This document shows, piece after piece, positions 24,319 through 31,819 of a stretch of DNA of 64,000 nt. The first letter of the stretch is position 1, and every line of letters starts with the position of its first letter. Source of the stretch: Lentzea cavernae (GTDB lineage: Bacteria > Actinomycetota > Actinomycetes > Mycobacteriales > Pseudonocardiaceae); the NCBI RefSeq assembly GCF_014653695.1, contig NZ_BNAR01000004.1, forward strand, positions 1 to 64,000, in the 5' to 3' direction. The translations under genes were made by a program, and so were the position numbers. The notes beneath the pieces are model-generated. The model searched no databases and was not told the DNA's origin. It saw only the letters and a program-made list of their open reading frames with translations.

Positions 24319-24953
24319 CGGGTGATCCGCGGGCAGGCGTGGACGAAGCGCGGGTTCTCGGCCTCGTCGAGCAGGAACGCGGCCAGGTCGGCGCGTCCGA
24401 TGGAACTCCAGAGCCGGATCCGCAGATCGGTGCCCGCCTGGTACTTCCCTATCGCGTCGTGGTCCGACAGCTTCGGCGGCCGCACGATGGTCCAGTCCAG
24501 GCCGGAGGCGGTGATCAGAGGTTCCATCGCCTCCTTGTCGCGCATTCGCTCGCCCACGTTCGCCCACACCGCCACGGAGTAGAGCGACTTGTCGTGCGTC
24601 TCCAGCACGCCGTGCGCGCTCACGGCGATCAGGCGGGTGGTCCCGGTCGCCTTCATGGCGGTGACCGCGGAGCGGACGCCGTCGGCGCAGACCGTCGTCG
24701 GCCCCTTCTCCGCGCCACCCAGTGCGCTGATCACCACGTTCGCGCCGGACAGGGCGCGGGTGAGGGCCGGGGCGTCCGTGACGTCGGGCCAGACCACCTC
24801 GTCGAGCCCCTCGACCGGCGCGAACGACCCGGCCCGGCGGACCAGGGCGACCACGCGGTGCCCGCGTTCGAGCGCGGCCGACACGACACGGCGCCCGGTC
24901 GCTCCCGTCGCGCCGAGGACGGCCACGACCTTCTGTGATACATCCTGTCTCAT
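24315..24953 (-). CDS. NAD(P)H-binding reductase (NmrA/atypical SDR-like)
   Basis: This 212-residue atypical SDR begins with V-L-G-A-T-G-A-T-G-R-R-V, the glycine-rich NAD(P) motif. Later it has V-I-S-A-L-G-G-A-E-K-G-P and G-L-D-W-T-I-V-R-P-P-K-L, typical of the biliverdin-reductase-B/NmrA-like group. It lacks the classical Y-x3-K and may act as a flavin or quinone reductase or a redox sensor. ATG 24953 is inside a TGTCTCATAG repeat, and a related palindrome is just upstream. It is the first gene of the two-gene operon. Confidence 0.88.
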   Translation of the reverse strand: MRQDVSQKVVAVLGATGATGRRVVSAALERGHRVVALVRRAGSFAPVEGLDEVVWPDVTDAPALTRALSGANVVISALGGAEKGPTTVCADGVRSAVTAMKATGTTRLIAVSAHGVLETHDKSLYSVAVWANVGERMRDKEAMEPLITASGLDWTIVRPPKLSDHDAIGKYQAGTDLRIRLWSSIGRADLAAFLLDEAENPRFVHACPRITR

Positions 24954-24980
24954 AGTCGAAGCATGCACAACCGGCCTGCA

Positions 24981-24999
24981 ATGAGTCAAGTTGTCTCAT
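24981..24999. promoter_or_regulatory. Predicted TetR operator
   Basis: ATGAGTCAAGTTGTCTCAT is an imperfect 19-bp palindrome (ATGAG-CAA against TTG-CTCAT) 12 bp before the TetR GTG. TGTCTCATAG inside its right arm repeats directly at 24946-24955, over the start of the divergent reductase gene. Confidence 0.6.
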
Positions 25000-25010
25000 A
25001 GAATCGGCGC

Positions 25011-25580
25011 GTGACCAGTGATGCGGACCCGAGGTTCCTGCGCAGCCGGGAAGCGATCCTGAACGCCGCGCGCGAGCTGCTGCTCGAAAGCGGCCCGACC
25101 GCGGTGACGCACGTGCAGGTCGCCGAACGGGCGGGCGTGGGGCGCGCGACGGTCTACCGCCACTGGCCCCAGGCCGAACCGCTGCTCGTCGAGGCGATGG
25201 CCACCGTCCCGATGCCGTTCCTCGACAAGCCCACGGTCCCCACCCGCGAGTGGCTCCGGCGGGAGCTCACCGCGATCGCCCGCCAGCTCGACCTCGACGA
25301 CGTGCGCGCGGTGTCCACCACCCTGGCGAACACCGCGTTGTGGGACGAGGACATGGACGCGCGCCGCGCCCAGTTCGCCGGCATCCTCACCACTCGGCTC
25401 GCCGCCGCGCTCGACGACGCCCAGGCGCGCGGCGAGATCACGCTCGCACTCGCCAGTCAGGACGCGGCGGCCATGACCATCGGGCCGATGTACTACCGCA
25501 GCACGATCGAACGCGCCCCGGCCGATCCCGCGCTCATCGACGCCGCCGTCAACGCCCTGGGCACCTGGGCCGCAGGCTAG
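25011..25580 (+). CDS. TetR/AcrR-family transcriptional regulator
   Basis: This 189-residue protein has its HTH at about 30-55 (V-A-E-R-A-G-V-G-R-A-T-V-Y-R-H-W-P-Q-A-E-P-L-L) and a helical C-terminal ligand domain. The start is a GTG. It is divergent from the NAD(P)-binding reductase/SDR operon, with palindromic repeats in the 57-bp gap, so it is their probable repressor. Confidence 0.93.
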   Translation: MTSDADPRFLRSREAILNAARELLLESGPTAVTHVQVAERAGVGRATVYRHWPQAEPLLVEAMATVPMPFLDKPTVPTREWLRRELTAIARQLDLDDVRAVSTTLANTALWDEDMDARRAQFAGILTTRLAAALDDAQARGEITLALASQDAAAMTIGPMYYRSTIERAPADPALIDAAVNALGTWAAG

Positions 25581-25607
25581 GTGCACGTCGGTAGCGCCCG
25601 GGCCCGC

Positions 25608-26222
25608 TCAGGCGGGCGGGTACTGGGCCTGCTTGAGCAGCCGCGCCAGGTGCACGGCGTTGCTCGCCAGCTTCTTGTTGGCCGAGGCGACGGCGTCCGG
25701 GGTCTGCTCCAGGTCGAGGTAGTCCTTGGGGTTCATCGCCTCGTTGTTCCAGTACGTCCCGCCGCTCGCCGGGATCGTGAAACCGACGTCGTTGAGCGCC
25801 TGGAAGCAGTCGGCGATGATCTTGTGCGCGCCGTCCTCGTTGCCCACCACCGCGACCACGGCGACCTTGCCGTACATCGACGGGCGGCCCTCGTCGTCGG
25901 TTTCGGACAGCTCGGCGTCCAGCCGCTCCATCACCCGCTGGGCGACGCTGGACGGGTGGCCCACCCACGTCGGCGTGGCCAGCAGCAGGACGTCGGCGGC
26001 CAGGATGCGTTCACGAATGGAGGGCCACTGGTCGCCCTCCCCCATGTCGGTCTCCACACCGGGGCGCACGTCGAAGTCCACGACCCGGACCAGGTCGCCC
26101 TCCACGCCGTGGGCGGCGAGCTCGTCCAGCACCTCCCTGGCGATCTTGTCGCTGCTGGACGGTGCGGGCGAGGGCTTGAGCGAACAGGTCAGCGCGAGTG
26201 CGGTCAACGTCGTGGGAGCCAT
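25608..26222 (-). CDS. NADPH-dependent FMN reductase / flavodoxin-family protein
   Basis: This 204-residue flavodoxin-like fold has A-L-T-C-S-L-K-P-S-P-A-P-S-S-S at the N-terminus (FMN phosphate loop), L-L-L-A-T-P-T-W-V-G-H-P-S-S at about 80-93, and a later V-G-N-E-D-G-A-H-K. It is probably an NAD(P)H:FMN or quinone reductase. ATG 26222 is preferred to the TTG at 26228. It is convergent with the TetR gene and stands alone. Confidence 0.9.
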   Translation of the reverse strand: MAPTTLTALALTCSLKPSPAPSSSDKIAREVLDELAAHGVEGDLVRVVDFDVRPGVETDMGEGDQWPSIRERILAADVLLLATPTWVGHPSSVAQRVMERLDAELSETDDEGRPSMYGKVAVVAVVGNEDGAHKIIADCFQALNDVGFTIPASGGTYWNNEAMNPKDYLDLEQTPDAVASANKKLASNAVHLARLLKQAQYPPA

Positions 26223-26276
26223 GCCCAAGGCCTACCCGTTCATCTCGGCCTCAACCGAATGCGCGCCGGAAACCCG

Positions 26277-27275
26277 TCAGTCCTGAGTGGACTCGCGCGG
26301 CAGCACGACGCTCGACGGTTCCCGGTCGGCGCGCAGTCCTCGCCAGGCCGGGTGCCGCAGGCGGCCGTCCGAGGTCCACTGGCGGAACTCCACCTCACCC
26401 ACCAGCTCGGGTTCGACCCAGAGGGCGTCGCGGGCGTGCTCACGGGGCACCTCGACGTCGAACGGGCTGGTGGGCCGTGCGAGCCGCTCCAGGTCCCGCT
26501 GCAGGTCGGCGAGGACGACCTGGCTGAAGCCCGTGCCCACGTGCCCGACGTAGACCAGGCCGCCCCGGCCGTCGTGGGCGCCGAGGAGCAGCGACCCGAT
26601 GCGGCCCGCGCGGTTGCCCTGCCCCACGCGCCATCCCCCGATGACGACCTCCTGGGTGTACCGGAACGGCGTCTTCACCCAGGCACGTGACCGGCGGCCC
26701 GGTTCGTACCGGGACTTCACCCGTTTCGACACGATGCCCTCGAACCCGTACTGGCTCGCCACGTGCAGGACGTCCGCCGGCTCGGTGTCCGTGAAGGTCG
26801 GCGGCACCTGGACCGCGTGGTTCCCCGGCAACGCCAGCTGCACGAGCATCGCCCGACGGACGTCGTACGGCGTGGACAGCAGCGACCGACCGTCCAGGTG
26901 CAGCAGGTCGAACACGAAGTAGGCGATCCGCGGCCGCCGCAGGTCGTGCACGCCGGGAGCGGCCTTGTTGCGCTGCTGGAGCAGCCCGAAGTCGGGCCGC
27001 CCCTCCTCGTCCAGGGCCACGATCTCGCCGTCGAGCACCGCGGTCCGGTGGTGCAGCAGGTCGGGCAGCACGGCCAGTTCGGGGAACCGCCCGATGAAGT
27101 CCAGGTCGTTGCGGCTGATCAGGCGGACGTCGCGGCCCTGGCAGTGCGCCACGCCCCGGAAGCCGTCCCACTTGAACTCGGCCGCCCAGCCGTCGTCCTG
27201 CGGAACGCCGCCCTGCGTGGCGAGCATGGGACGGATGACGTCGAGCGGTTCGTTCGCCGGTGCCGCACTGCCCAC
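26277..27275 (-). CDS. ATP-dependent DNA ligase
   Basis: This 332-residue ligase has the adenylation domain with the nucleotidyl-accepting Lys35 in E-F-K-W-D-G-F-R, plus D-G-E-I-V-A-L-D, F-V-F-D-L-L-H-L-D-G, F-E-G-I-V-S-K-R and the final motif W-V-K-T-P. The C-terminal OB fold has V-G-H-V-G-T-G-F and R-H-P-A-W-R-G-L-R. It is of the LigD-ligase/LigC type without polymerase or phosphoesterase domains, so probably an accessory ligase for non-homologous end joining or repair. GTG start with GAGG ahead. No Ku or primase gene is adjacent. Confidence 0.93.
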   Translation of the reverse strand: MGSAAPANEPLDVIRPMLATQGGVPQDDGWAAEFKWDGFRGVAHCQGRDVRLISRNDLDFIGRFPELAVLPDLLHHRTAVLDGEIVALDEEGRPDFGLLQQRNKAAPGVHDLRRPRIAYFVFDLLHLDGRSLLSTPYDVRRAMLVQLALPGNHAVQVPPTFTDTEPADVLHVASQYGFEGIVSKRVKSRYEPGRRSRAWVKTPFRYTQEVVIGGWRVGQGNRAGRIGSLLLGAHDGRGGLVYVGHVGTGFSQVVLADLQRDLERLARPTSPFDVEVPREHARDALWVEPELVGEVEFRQWTSDGRLRHPAWRGLRADREPSSVVLPRESTQD

Positions 27276-27495
27276 CTGGCCTCACCCTCCTCCGCACGCC
27301 GTTCCCAGGTCATGGTCAGGCAGAATCGACCAGATCGCAGGGTGACGAACGGGGAGTTCCGAGCCGATCACGTGACGTCAACGGAACGCGGCGAGATGCG
27401 ACATCCCGACGAACGAGATTGACGCCTTCGTGCGTTTGAGCCGGCCGCGTGCGGGGTAGTGCCATGCCGCACGGCTTCGATGAAAGGTGCCCAGC

Positions 27496-27921
27496 TTGAC
27501 CAGCGGCGAGGATCCACCACGAACATCGCACGTCCTGGAGTTGGACGACGGTGTGCCCGACATCTCCGAAGTCCGCCAGTGGACCCGAACAGCCCTCTCC
27601 AGACTGCACGAGGACGACGCCCTCGACGTGCTCCTGATCGTCACCGAACTCGTGTCGAACGTCTACGACCACGGTCGTTTCCCCGCGCGGCTCTGCCTGC
27701 ACGAGCGGACGGAACCGCGCGCCGTCAGGATCGAGGTCGAGGACGCCTCCTCGAAGCCACCCGTGCTGCAGCCCACGTCAGCGGGTGCGCAACGAGGCCG
27801 CGGCCTGATCATCGTCGACCAGCTGGCACAGGGGTGGGGCGTGGCACAGCACACCGTCGGGAAGACCGTGTGGGCACTGATCTCGTGCGTGAGCACACCT
27901 GCTTACGAGGCACGCCTCTGA
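27496..27921 (+). CDS. RsbW-like ATP-binding regulatory protein
   Basis: This is a 141-residue stand-alone HATPase_c domain. The N-box is L-I-V-T-E-L-V-S-N-V-Y-D-H-G, the G1 box V-E-D-A-S-S-K-P-P and the G2 box G-R-G-L-I-I-V-D-Q-L-A. This is the anti-sigma/serine-kinase group common in actinomycetes. TTG 27496 has AAAGG eight bases ahead; GTG 27487 is an alternative. The gene is convergent with a STAS antagonist whose 3' end overlaps by 19 bp, suggesting a partner-switching pair. Confidence 0.88.
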   Translation: MTSGEDPPRTSHVLELDDGVPDISEVRQWTRTALSRLHEDDALDVLLIVTELVSNVYDHGRFPARLCLHERTEPRAVRIEVEDASSKPPVLQPTSAGAQRGRGLIIVDQLAQGWGVAQHTVGKTVWALISCVSTPAYEARL

Positions 27922-28292
27922 GCGGGCACCGCGCGAAGGCCGGCAAGAGCGTCCGCGACGCTCGGGAACAACGGGAACTGCATGCGCACCCCGGTCATCG
28001 TCAACGGCTTCAGCACCGCCGGATGCGACGCGACGACTCCGAAGGGGACGCCCCTGCGTCTGGCCTGCTCCTCCACGGTCACCAGCAGGTTGATGCCGGA
28101 AGATCCGAAGAAGCCCACCGACCGCAGGTCCACGACCAGTCCGGCCGGGGCCAGTTCCAGGACACCCAGGGATTTCGCGAGCGGAGCCCCGGCGTTCGTC
28201 ATGTCGATCTCACCGGTGAGGACGACCACCGCGACACCGTCGTGGCCGACGGCGGAGGTGACGTCCAGGGTCTCGTTGAGCTGGCGTTGCAC
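27903..28292 (-). CDS. STAS-domain anti-sigma-factor antagonist
   Basis: This 129-residue STAS domain has L-T-G-E-I-D-M-T-N-A near the start and the phospho-acceptor region D-L-R-S-V-G-F-F-G-S-S-G-I-N-L-L, with Ser64 or Ser65 as the target. When unphosphorylated it would bind the RsbW-like kinase and release a sigma factor. It overlaps tail-to-tail with the ATPase gene. No sigma factor gene lies nearby, so the regulated sigma factor is elsewhere. Confidence 0.9.
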   Translation of the reverse strand: MQRQLNETLDVTSAVGHDGVAVVVLTGEIDMTNAGAPLAKSLGVLELAPAGLVVDLRSVGFFGSSGINLLVTVEEQARRRGVPFGVVASHPAVLKPLTMTGVRMQFPLFPSVADALAGLRAVPAQRRAS

Positions 28293-28527
28293 AGCAGCAC
28301 TCCTCTCGGCTGACCGCGAAAAGCGCCGACGCGAGCCGCTGCCCCACTCGGAAAACCAGTAGATTTACCTCATCAGATCGATCGCAATTTCCAGAAATCC
28401 ATCCCCCACGGTATGCCCCTATTTGGTGAAGCACAACCGAGCACCGCATTCGGTCGAATTCGCCTCGTCGACACAAACCGGTATTCCCCGGTTGCGCGGA
28501 GGCGTGCGGCGCAGCCAGTATTGACGT

Positions 28528-28869
28528 ATGTCGAACCAGGACTGCGAGCCTCTGCCGGAGGGCCTCACCGCCGAGAAGGCGGCGGAGTTGTCGACGATGT
28601 TCAAGGCTTTGGGCGACCCCGTGCGTCTGCGGTTGCTGTCGATGATCGCCTCACGCCCCGGCGGCGAGGTCTGCGTCTGCGAGCTCACGCCGGCGTTCGA
28701 CCTGTCCCAGCCGACCATCTCGCACCACCTCAAGCTGCTGCGCCAGGCCGGTCTGGTGGGCTCGGAGCGCCGGGGCACCTGGGTGTACTACCGGCTGCGG
28801 CCGGAGACCACCGCCCGCATGGCAGCGGCGCTGAGCTGCGTGAACGACCGTCACGCCGTCACCGCCTGA
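28528..28869 (+). CDS. ArsR/SmtB-family metalloregulator
   Basis: This 113-residue winged-HTH repressor has C49 and C51 in G-G-E-V-C-V-C-E-L, the arsenite-binding position of ArsR, and the recognition helix Q-P-T-I-S-H-H-L-K-L-L. A further Cys6 is near the N-terminus. It probably senses As(III) or a similar thiophilic metalloid. It is convergent with an MFS gene, and a truncated flavoprotein of arsenic-operon type lies beyond that, so this looks like a partly decayed arsenic-resistance locus. Confidence 0.92.
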   Translation: MSNQDCEPLPEGLTAEKAAELSTMFKALGDPVRLRLLSMIASRPGGEVCVCELTPAFDLSQPTISHHLKLLRQAGLVGSERRGTWVYYRLRPETTARMAAALSCVNDRHAVTA

Positions 28870-28894
28870 CCGTCACGGTCGCCGAACTGCTGGA

Positions 28895-30085
28895 CTAGCG
28901 CGGCACGCTGGCGGTCGACAACGCTGCCGCGAGCACTCCGATCGCGCCCAGCACCACGAACACGGCCGGGAAGCCACCGAGCCAGGACGCGAGAGCGCTG
29001 CCCGCCCACGGCGCGATGGCCGCCGTGAGCATGACCGGAGCGGTGAGCAGACCGTTCAACTGTCCGTAGTGGACAGCGCCCCACCTGTCGGTGATCGCGG
29101 TCGCCTGCACCAGCGTGAAGATCCCGCGCGTGACACCGGCGAGGACCGAACCCGCGATCAGCAGCAGGGCCGGACCGGGCACCACGCCCAGCAGCACGGT
29201 CACGGCCGCGCTGACCAGGAGGACCAGCAGGGTGCGGGTGCGCACCGACGTCCTGGCGGCCAGCCTCGCGTAACCGAGCCTGCCGAGCACCTGCCCGATC
29301 CCGCCGAGGCCGAGTGCGACCGCGGCGGCCGTGGTCGTCATGCCGCGTTCGGTCAGCAACGGGACGAGGTTGATGACGACGGCGTACACGCTGAACGCGG
29401 CGAGGCTCATCGCGATCACGAGCACCAGGAACGGCCTGCTGCGCGCCACCGCCGACGGGGTGTGCGCGGTCTCGTGCTCGATGGCGGGCCACGGCAGCCG
29501 CAGACCCCACAGGTGCAGTGGAACCGTTGTGACAGCGAGGAATCCCGCCAGCACGAGGTAGGTTCCGCGCCAGCCCACGTGGTCGTTCAGCACGGCCGTC
29601 AACGGCGCGAACACGGTGCTGGCCAGGCCGGCGAACAGGGTCAGCGCGGTCAGCGCCGCCACCCGGCGCGGCCCGTACCACCGCGTCAGCGCGGCGAACG
29701 CCGGCGCGTAGAACACGCCGGCCATCGCCACACCGGCCAGCAGCCACGAAGCGATGAACAGTTCCAACGAGCGCGCGGTCGCCAGCGCGACGAGTGCGAG
29801 CACGGCGATGACCGAGCCGGTGGTCATGATGGCGCGTGGTCCGTGCCGGTCGAGCAGCCTGCCCACCGGAATCCCCACCAGGCCCGCGACGACCTGGCTG
29901 GCGGAGAAGCCCGCGGTGATCGCCGCGAGCGACCACCCCGTGCGGGCGCTGATGGTGGGCAGCAGCACGGGGAAGGCGTAGGAGAGCACGCCGAAGCTGA
30001 TGATCTCGGTGGTGCACAACACGACCAGCACCCGGCGCAGCCCGGCGTCCAGGCCGGGCCGTGCCGTCGTGGTGTCAGCGGACAC
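28895..30085 (-). CDS. MFS transporter (possibly arsenical efflux)
   Basis: This 396-residue major-facilitator protein has 12 predicted helices. The loop 2-3 motif is G-I-P-V-G-R-L-L-D-R-H-G-P-R and the central loop is P-A-I-E-H-E-T-A-H-T-P. The family resemblance is to actinobacterial MFS pumps found with ArsR and a flavoprotein. The substrate is not proven. Its start overlaps the truncated flavoprotein by 11 bp, so it was once in that operon. It is convergent with the ArsR gene 26 bp away. Confidence 0.88.
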   Translation of the reverse strand: MSADTTTARPGLDAGLRRVLVVLCTTEIISFGVLSYAFPVLLPTISARTGWSLAAITAGFSASQVVAGLVGIPVGRLLDRHGPRAIMTTGSVIAVLALVALATARSLELFIASWLLAGVAMAGVFYAPAFAALTRWYGPRRVAALTALTLFAGLASTVFAPLTAVLNDHVGWRGTYLVLAGFLAVTTVPLHLWGLRLPWPAIEHETAHTPSAVARSRPFLVLVIAMSLAAFSVYAVVINLVPLLTERGMTTTAAAVALGLGGIGQVLGRLGYARLAARTSVRTRTLLVLLVSAAVTVLLGVVPGPALLLIAGSVLAGVTRGIFTLVQATAITDRWGAVHYGQLNGLLTAPVMLTAAIAPWAGSALASWLGGFPAVFVVLGAIGVLAAALSTASVPR

Positions 30086-30263
30086 CGGGCACGAGGCCGA
30101 TCGTCACGTCGCAGCCGCCCTTCTGGTCTTCGGGAGCGTCGAACACACCGGCACCACCGCACACCCCGAGCTCCGGCGGCACGAGCTCGACCCGGTCGGT
30201 CGGCGCGTGGCCGTGGCTGTTCATGCCCACCAGGTAAACGTTCGGCTCGGGGTGCCGCAACTC
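30075..30263 (-). pseudogene. C-terminal remnant of an arsenic-operon flavoprotein
   Basis: The frame E-L-R-H-P-E-P-N-V-Y-L-V-G-M-N-S-H-G-H-A-P-T matches the conserved C-terminal region of NAD(P)/FAD-dependent oxidoreductases found beside ArsR and MFS genes. About 60 residues remain, including V-E-L-V-P-P-E-L-G-V-C-G-G. The FAD- and NAD-binding domains are absent; the DNA runs straight into the end of the nitroreductase gene (stop at 30277). The 3' end overlaps the MFS start. I read this as a deletion that removed most of the gene. The family match is from memory. Confidence 0.55.
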
Positions 30264-30276
30264 CCGTGCGGGTACG

Positions 30277-30975
30277 TCAGCTGGAGTGCCAGGTGACCGC
30301 ACCCGCGGCATCCGCGCGACTGGTGCGGAACTTGTTCACCGGGTGCGCCACGTCGGGATAGCCGAACGAGACCCCCACGACCACCCGCCTGGTGTCCGGG
30401 AGCCCGAAGTGGTCGCGCAGGAAGCCGGAGTACCCGGCGAGCGCCGCCTGCGGAGCCGCCGCGAGGCCGAGGCTCTGCGCCGCGAGCAGGAACGTGCTCA
30501 GGTAGAGGCCGCAGTCGACCGCGCCGTAGACGCCCAGGTCGGCCTCCGTGGTGATGATCGCGACGTGCGGGGCGTCGAACAGTTCGAAGTTGCGCAGCAT
30601 CTGCCGCCCCGCGGCTTCGTGGTCTCCGCGCTCGATCCCGACGCTCGTGTAGAGCTGCTTTCCGCACTCGCGGCGTCGTTCCTGGTAGACGCCGGCGTAC
30701 TGCACGGGGAACGGGAAGTCGGGCTGGCCGGGGTGCTCCCGCAGGTGCGCGAGCAGTTGTTTGCGCAGCCGCTCGGTGCCCTCGCCCTCGGTGACGACCA
30801 CCTGCCACGGCTGGGTGTTGCACCACGAAGGGGTGCGCTGCGCGAGGTCGAGCACCTGCTCGATCGTGTGCCTCGGAACCGGCTCCGGCAGGAACTGCCG
30901 ACAAGTCCACCTGTCCTCGAGCAGTTGGCCGAGCGTCTCGTGCGGCTCTTGGGGCGCGTTGGTCACGGTGCCCAC
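30277..30975 (-). CDS. Nitroreductase-family protein
   Basis: This 232-residue FMN-dependent nitroreductase has R-W-T-C-R-Q-F-L-P-E-P-V-P (FMN-binding Arg), R-T-P-S-W-C-N-T-Q-P-W-Q (FMN ribityl contacts) and a C-terminal V-V-V-G-V-S-F-G-Y-P-D. It is likely to reduce quinones or nitro compounds as a dimer. The GTG at 30975 has GAGGG four bases ahead. It lies directly upstream of the flavoprotein remnant. Confidence 0.92.
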   Translation of the reverse strand: MGTVTNAPQEPHETLGQLLEDRWTCRQFLPEPVPRHTIEQVLDLAQRTPSWCNTQPWQVVVTEGEGTERLRKQLLAHLREHPGQPDFPFPVQYAGVYQERRRECGKQLYTSVGIERGDHEAAGRQMLRNFELFDAPHVAIITTEADLGVYGAVDCGLYLSTFLLAAQSLGLAAAPQAALAGYSGFLRDHFGLPDTRRVVVGVSFGYPDVAHPVNKFRTSRADAAGAVTWHSS

Positions 30976-31111
30976 TTAACCCTCAAAGCCACCACTTTTC
31001 GACACCCGGACACGTGCGGGCGCCGCGGTGCGACGTGCCCGGGATAGGCCCCACCTGGCCCGGGCAGCCACACCGCGACGGGTCATCCGCGACGGGGTTC
31101 GGCGGTGCCGG

Positions 31112-31600
31112 TCACACCTGGCCGTTGCCGGAACCGTTCTGAGCCGGGCGGTCGACGTCGCCGCGCCAGGCACCGGTCTCCGCGCCGTCGCGCTGCTCGA
31201 TGTAGGTCTTGAACCTGTCGAGGTCGCCCTGGACCCGGCGGTCGAGGATGCCGAGCTTGTCGGCGACGTTCTCGACGAACCCCTCCGGGTCGATGTCCAT
31301 CTGCACCGTGACGCGGGTGTGGGCGTCGTCCAGGCGGTGCACGGTCACCACACCCGCGTGCTCGGGCCCGGTGTCGGAACGCCAGGCGACCCGCTGGTCG
31401 GGGTGCTGCTCGGTGATGGTGGCGTCGAACCCGCGCGACACGCCGGCGATGCTGACCGTCCAGCGGGTGTGGGTGTCGTCGAGCTGCTCGATCCGGTCGA
31501 CGCCCTCCATGAACCTCGGGAACTCGGTGAACTGCGTCCACTGGTTGTAGACGCTGGTCACGTCTGCCTCGACGTCGACGGACTTGGTGATCGTGCTCAT
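31112..31600 (-). CDS. SRPBCC-family (polyketide cyclase-like) protein
   Basis: This 162-residue START/Bet v1-like fold is of the polyketide-cyclase/dehydrase type: S-V-Y-N-Q-W-T-Q-F-T-E-F-P-R-F-M-E-G-V, G-F-D-A-T-I-T-E-Q-H-P-D-Q-R-V-A-W-R-S. This is the membrane-associated SRPBCC subgroup that is often stress-induced in actinomycetes. The tail is Gly/Asn-rich. Monocistronic; the ligand is unknown. GGAG precedes the ATG by seven bases. Confidence 0.9.
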   Translation of the reverse strand: MSTITKSVDVEADVTSVYNQWTQFTEFPRFMEGVDRIEQLDDTHTRWTVSIAGVSRGFDATITEQHPDQRVAWRSDTGPEHAGVVTVHRLDDAHTRVTVQMDIDPEGFVENVADKLGILDRRVQGDLDRFKTYIEQRDGAETGAWRGDVDRPAQNGSGNGQV

Positions 31601-31631
31601 GGGTGACAGCTCCTAAGCCGCTGAGATGGCG

Positions 31632-31708
31632 TGTAGCGGGTTGAACGGCATGACGAGCCGAGTGCCAGCTCGTGTCGAACACGGCTCACGACTCGTCATC
31701 CCGCTACA
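31632..31708. repeat. Interrupted palindrome related to the next gene's 3' end
   Basis: TGTAGCGGG (31632-31640) pairs with CCCGCTACA (31700-31708), and ATGACGAG (31650-31657) with CTCGTCAT (31692-31699). The right arm ACTCGTCATCCCGCTA (31691-31706) recurs with one change at 31807-31822, over the stop codon of the DUF1996 gene. It looks like a duplicated, partly inverted copy of that 3' end. Confidence 0.6.
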
Positions 31709-31768
31709 GCAATACCCATCAAATCGACTCAGAAACGACTCATTCCCCACGTCCTCAGAACAGCGAAA

Positions 31769-31809
31769 AGTGGTGCCCTCCCGGACCTGAGGTCTGGGAA
31801 GACACCACT
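31769..31809 (-). terminator. Intrinsic terminator of the DUF1996 gene
   Basis: AGTGGTG (31769-31775) pairs with CACCACT (31803-31809), with further pairing inwards (GGACC with GGTCT). On the minus strand the hairpin is followed by TTTTC. It is 10 bp after the DUF1996 stop. Confidence 0.75.
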
Positions 31810-31819
31810 CGTCATGCCG

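Noticed and set aside
25596..25625. GC-rich partial hairpin between the TetR and FMN-reductase genes
   Set aside because: Pairing is interrupted and partly within the coding end; too weak to call a terminator.
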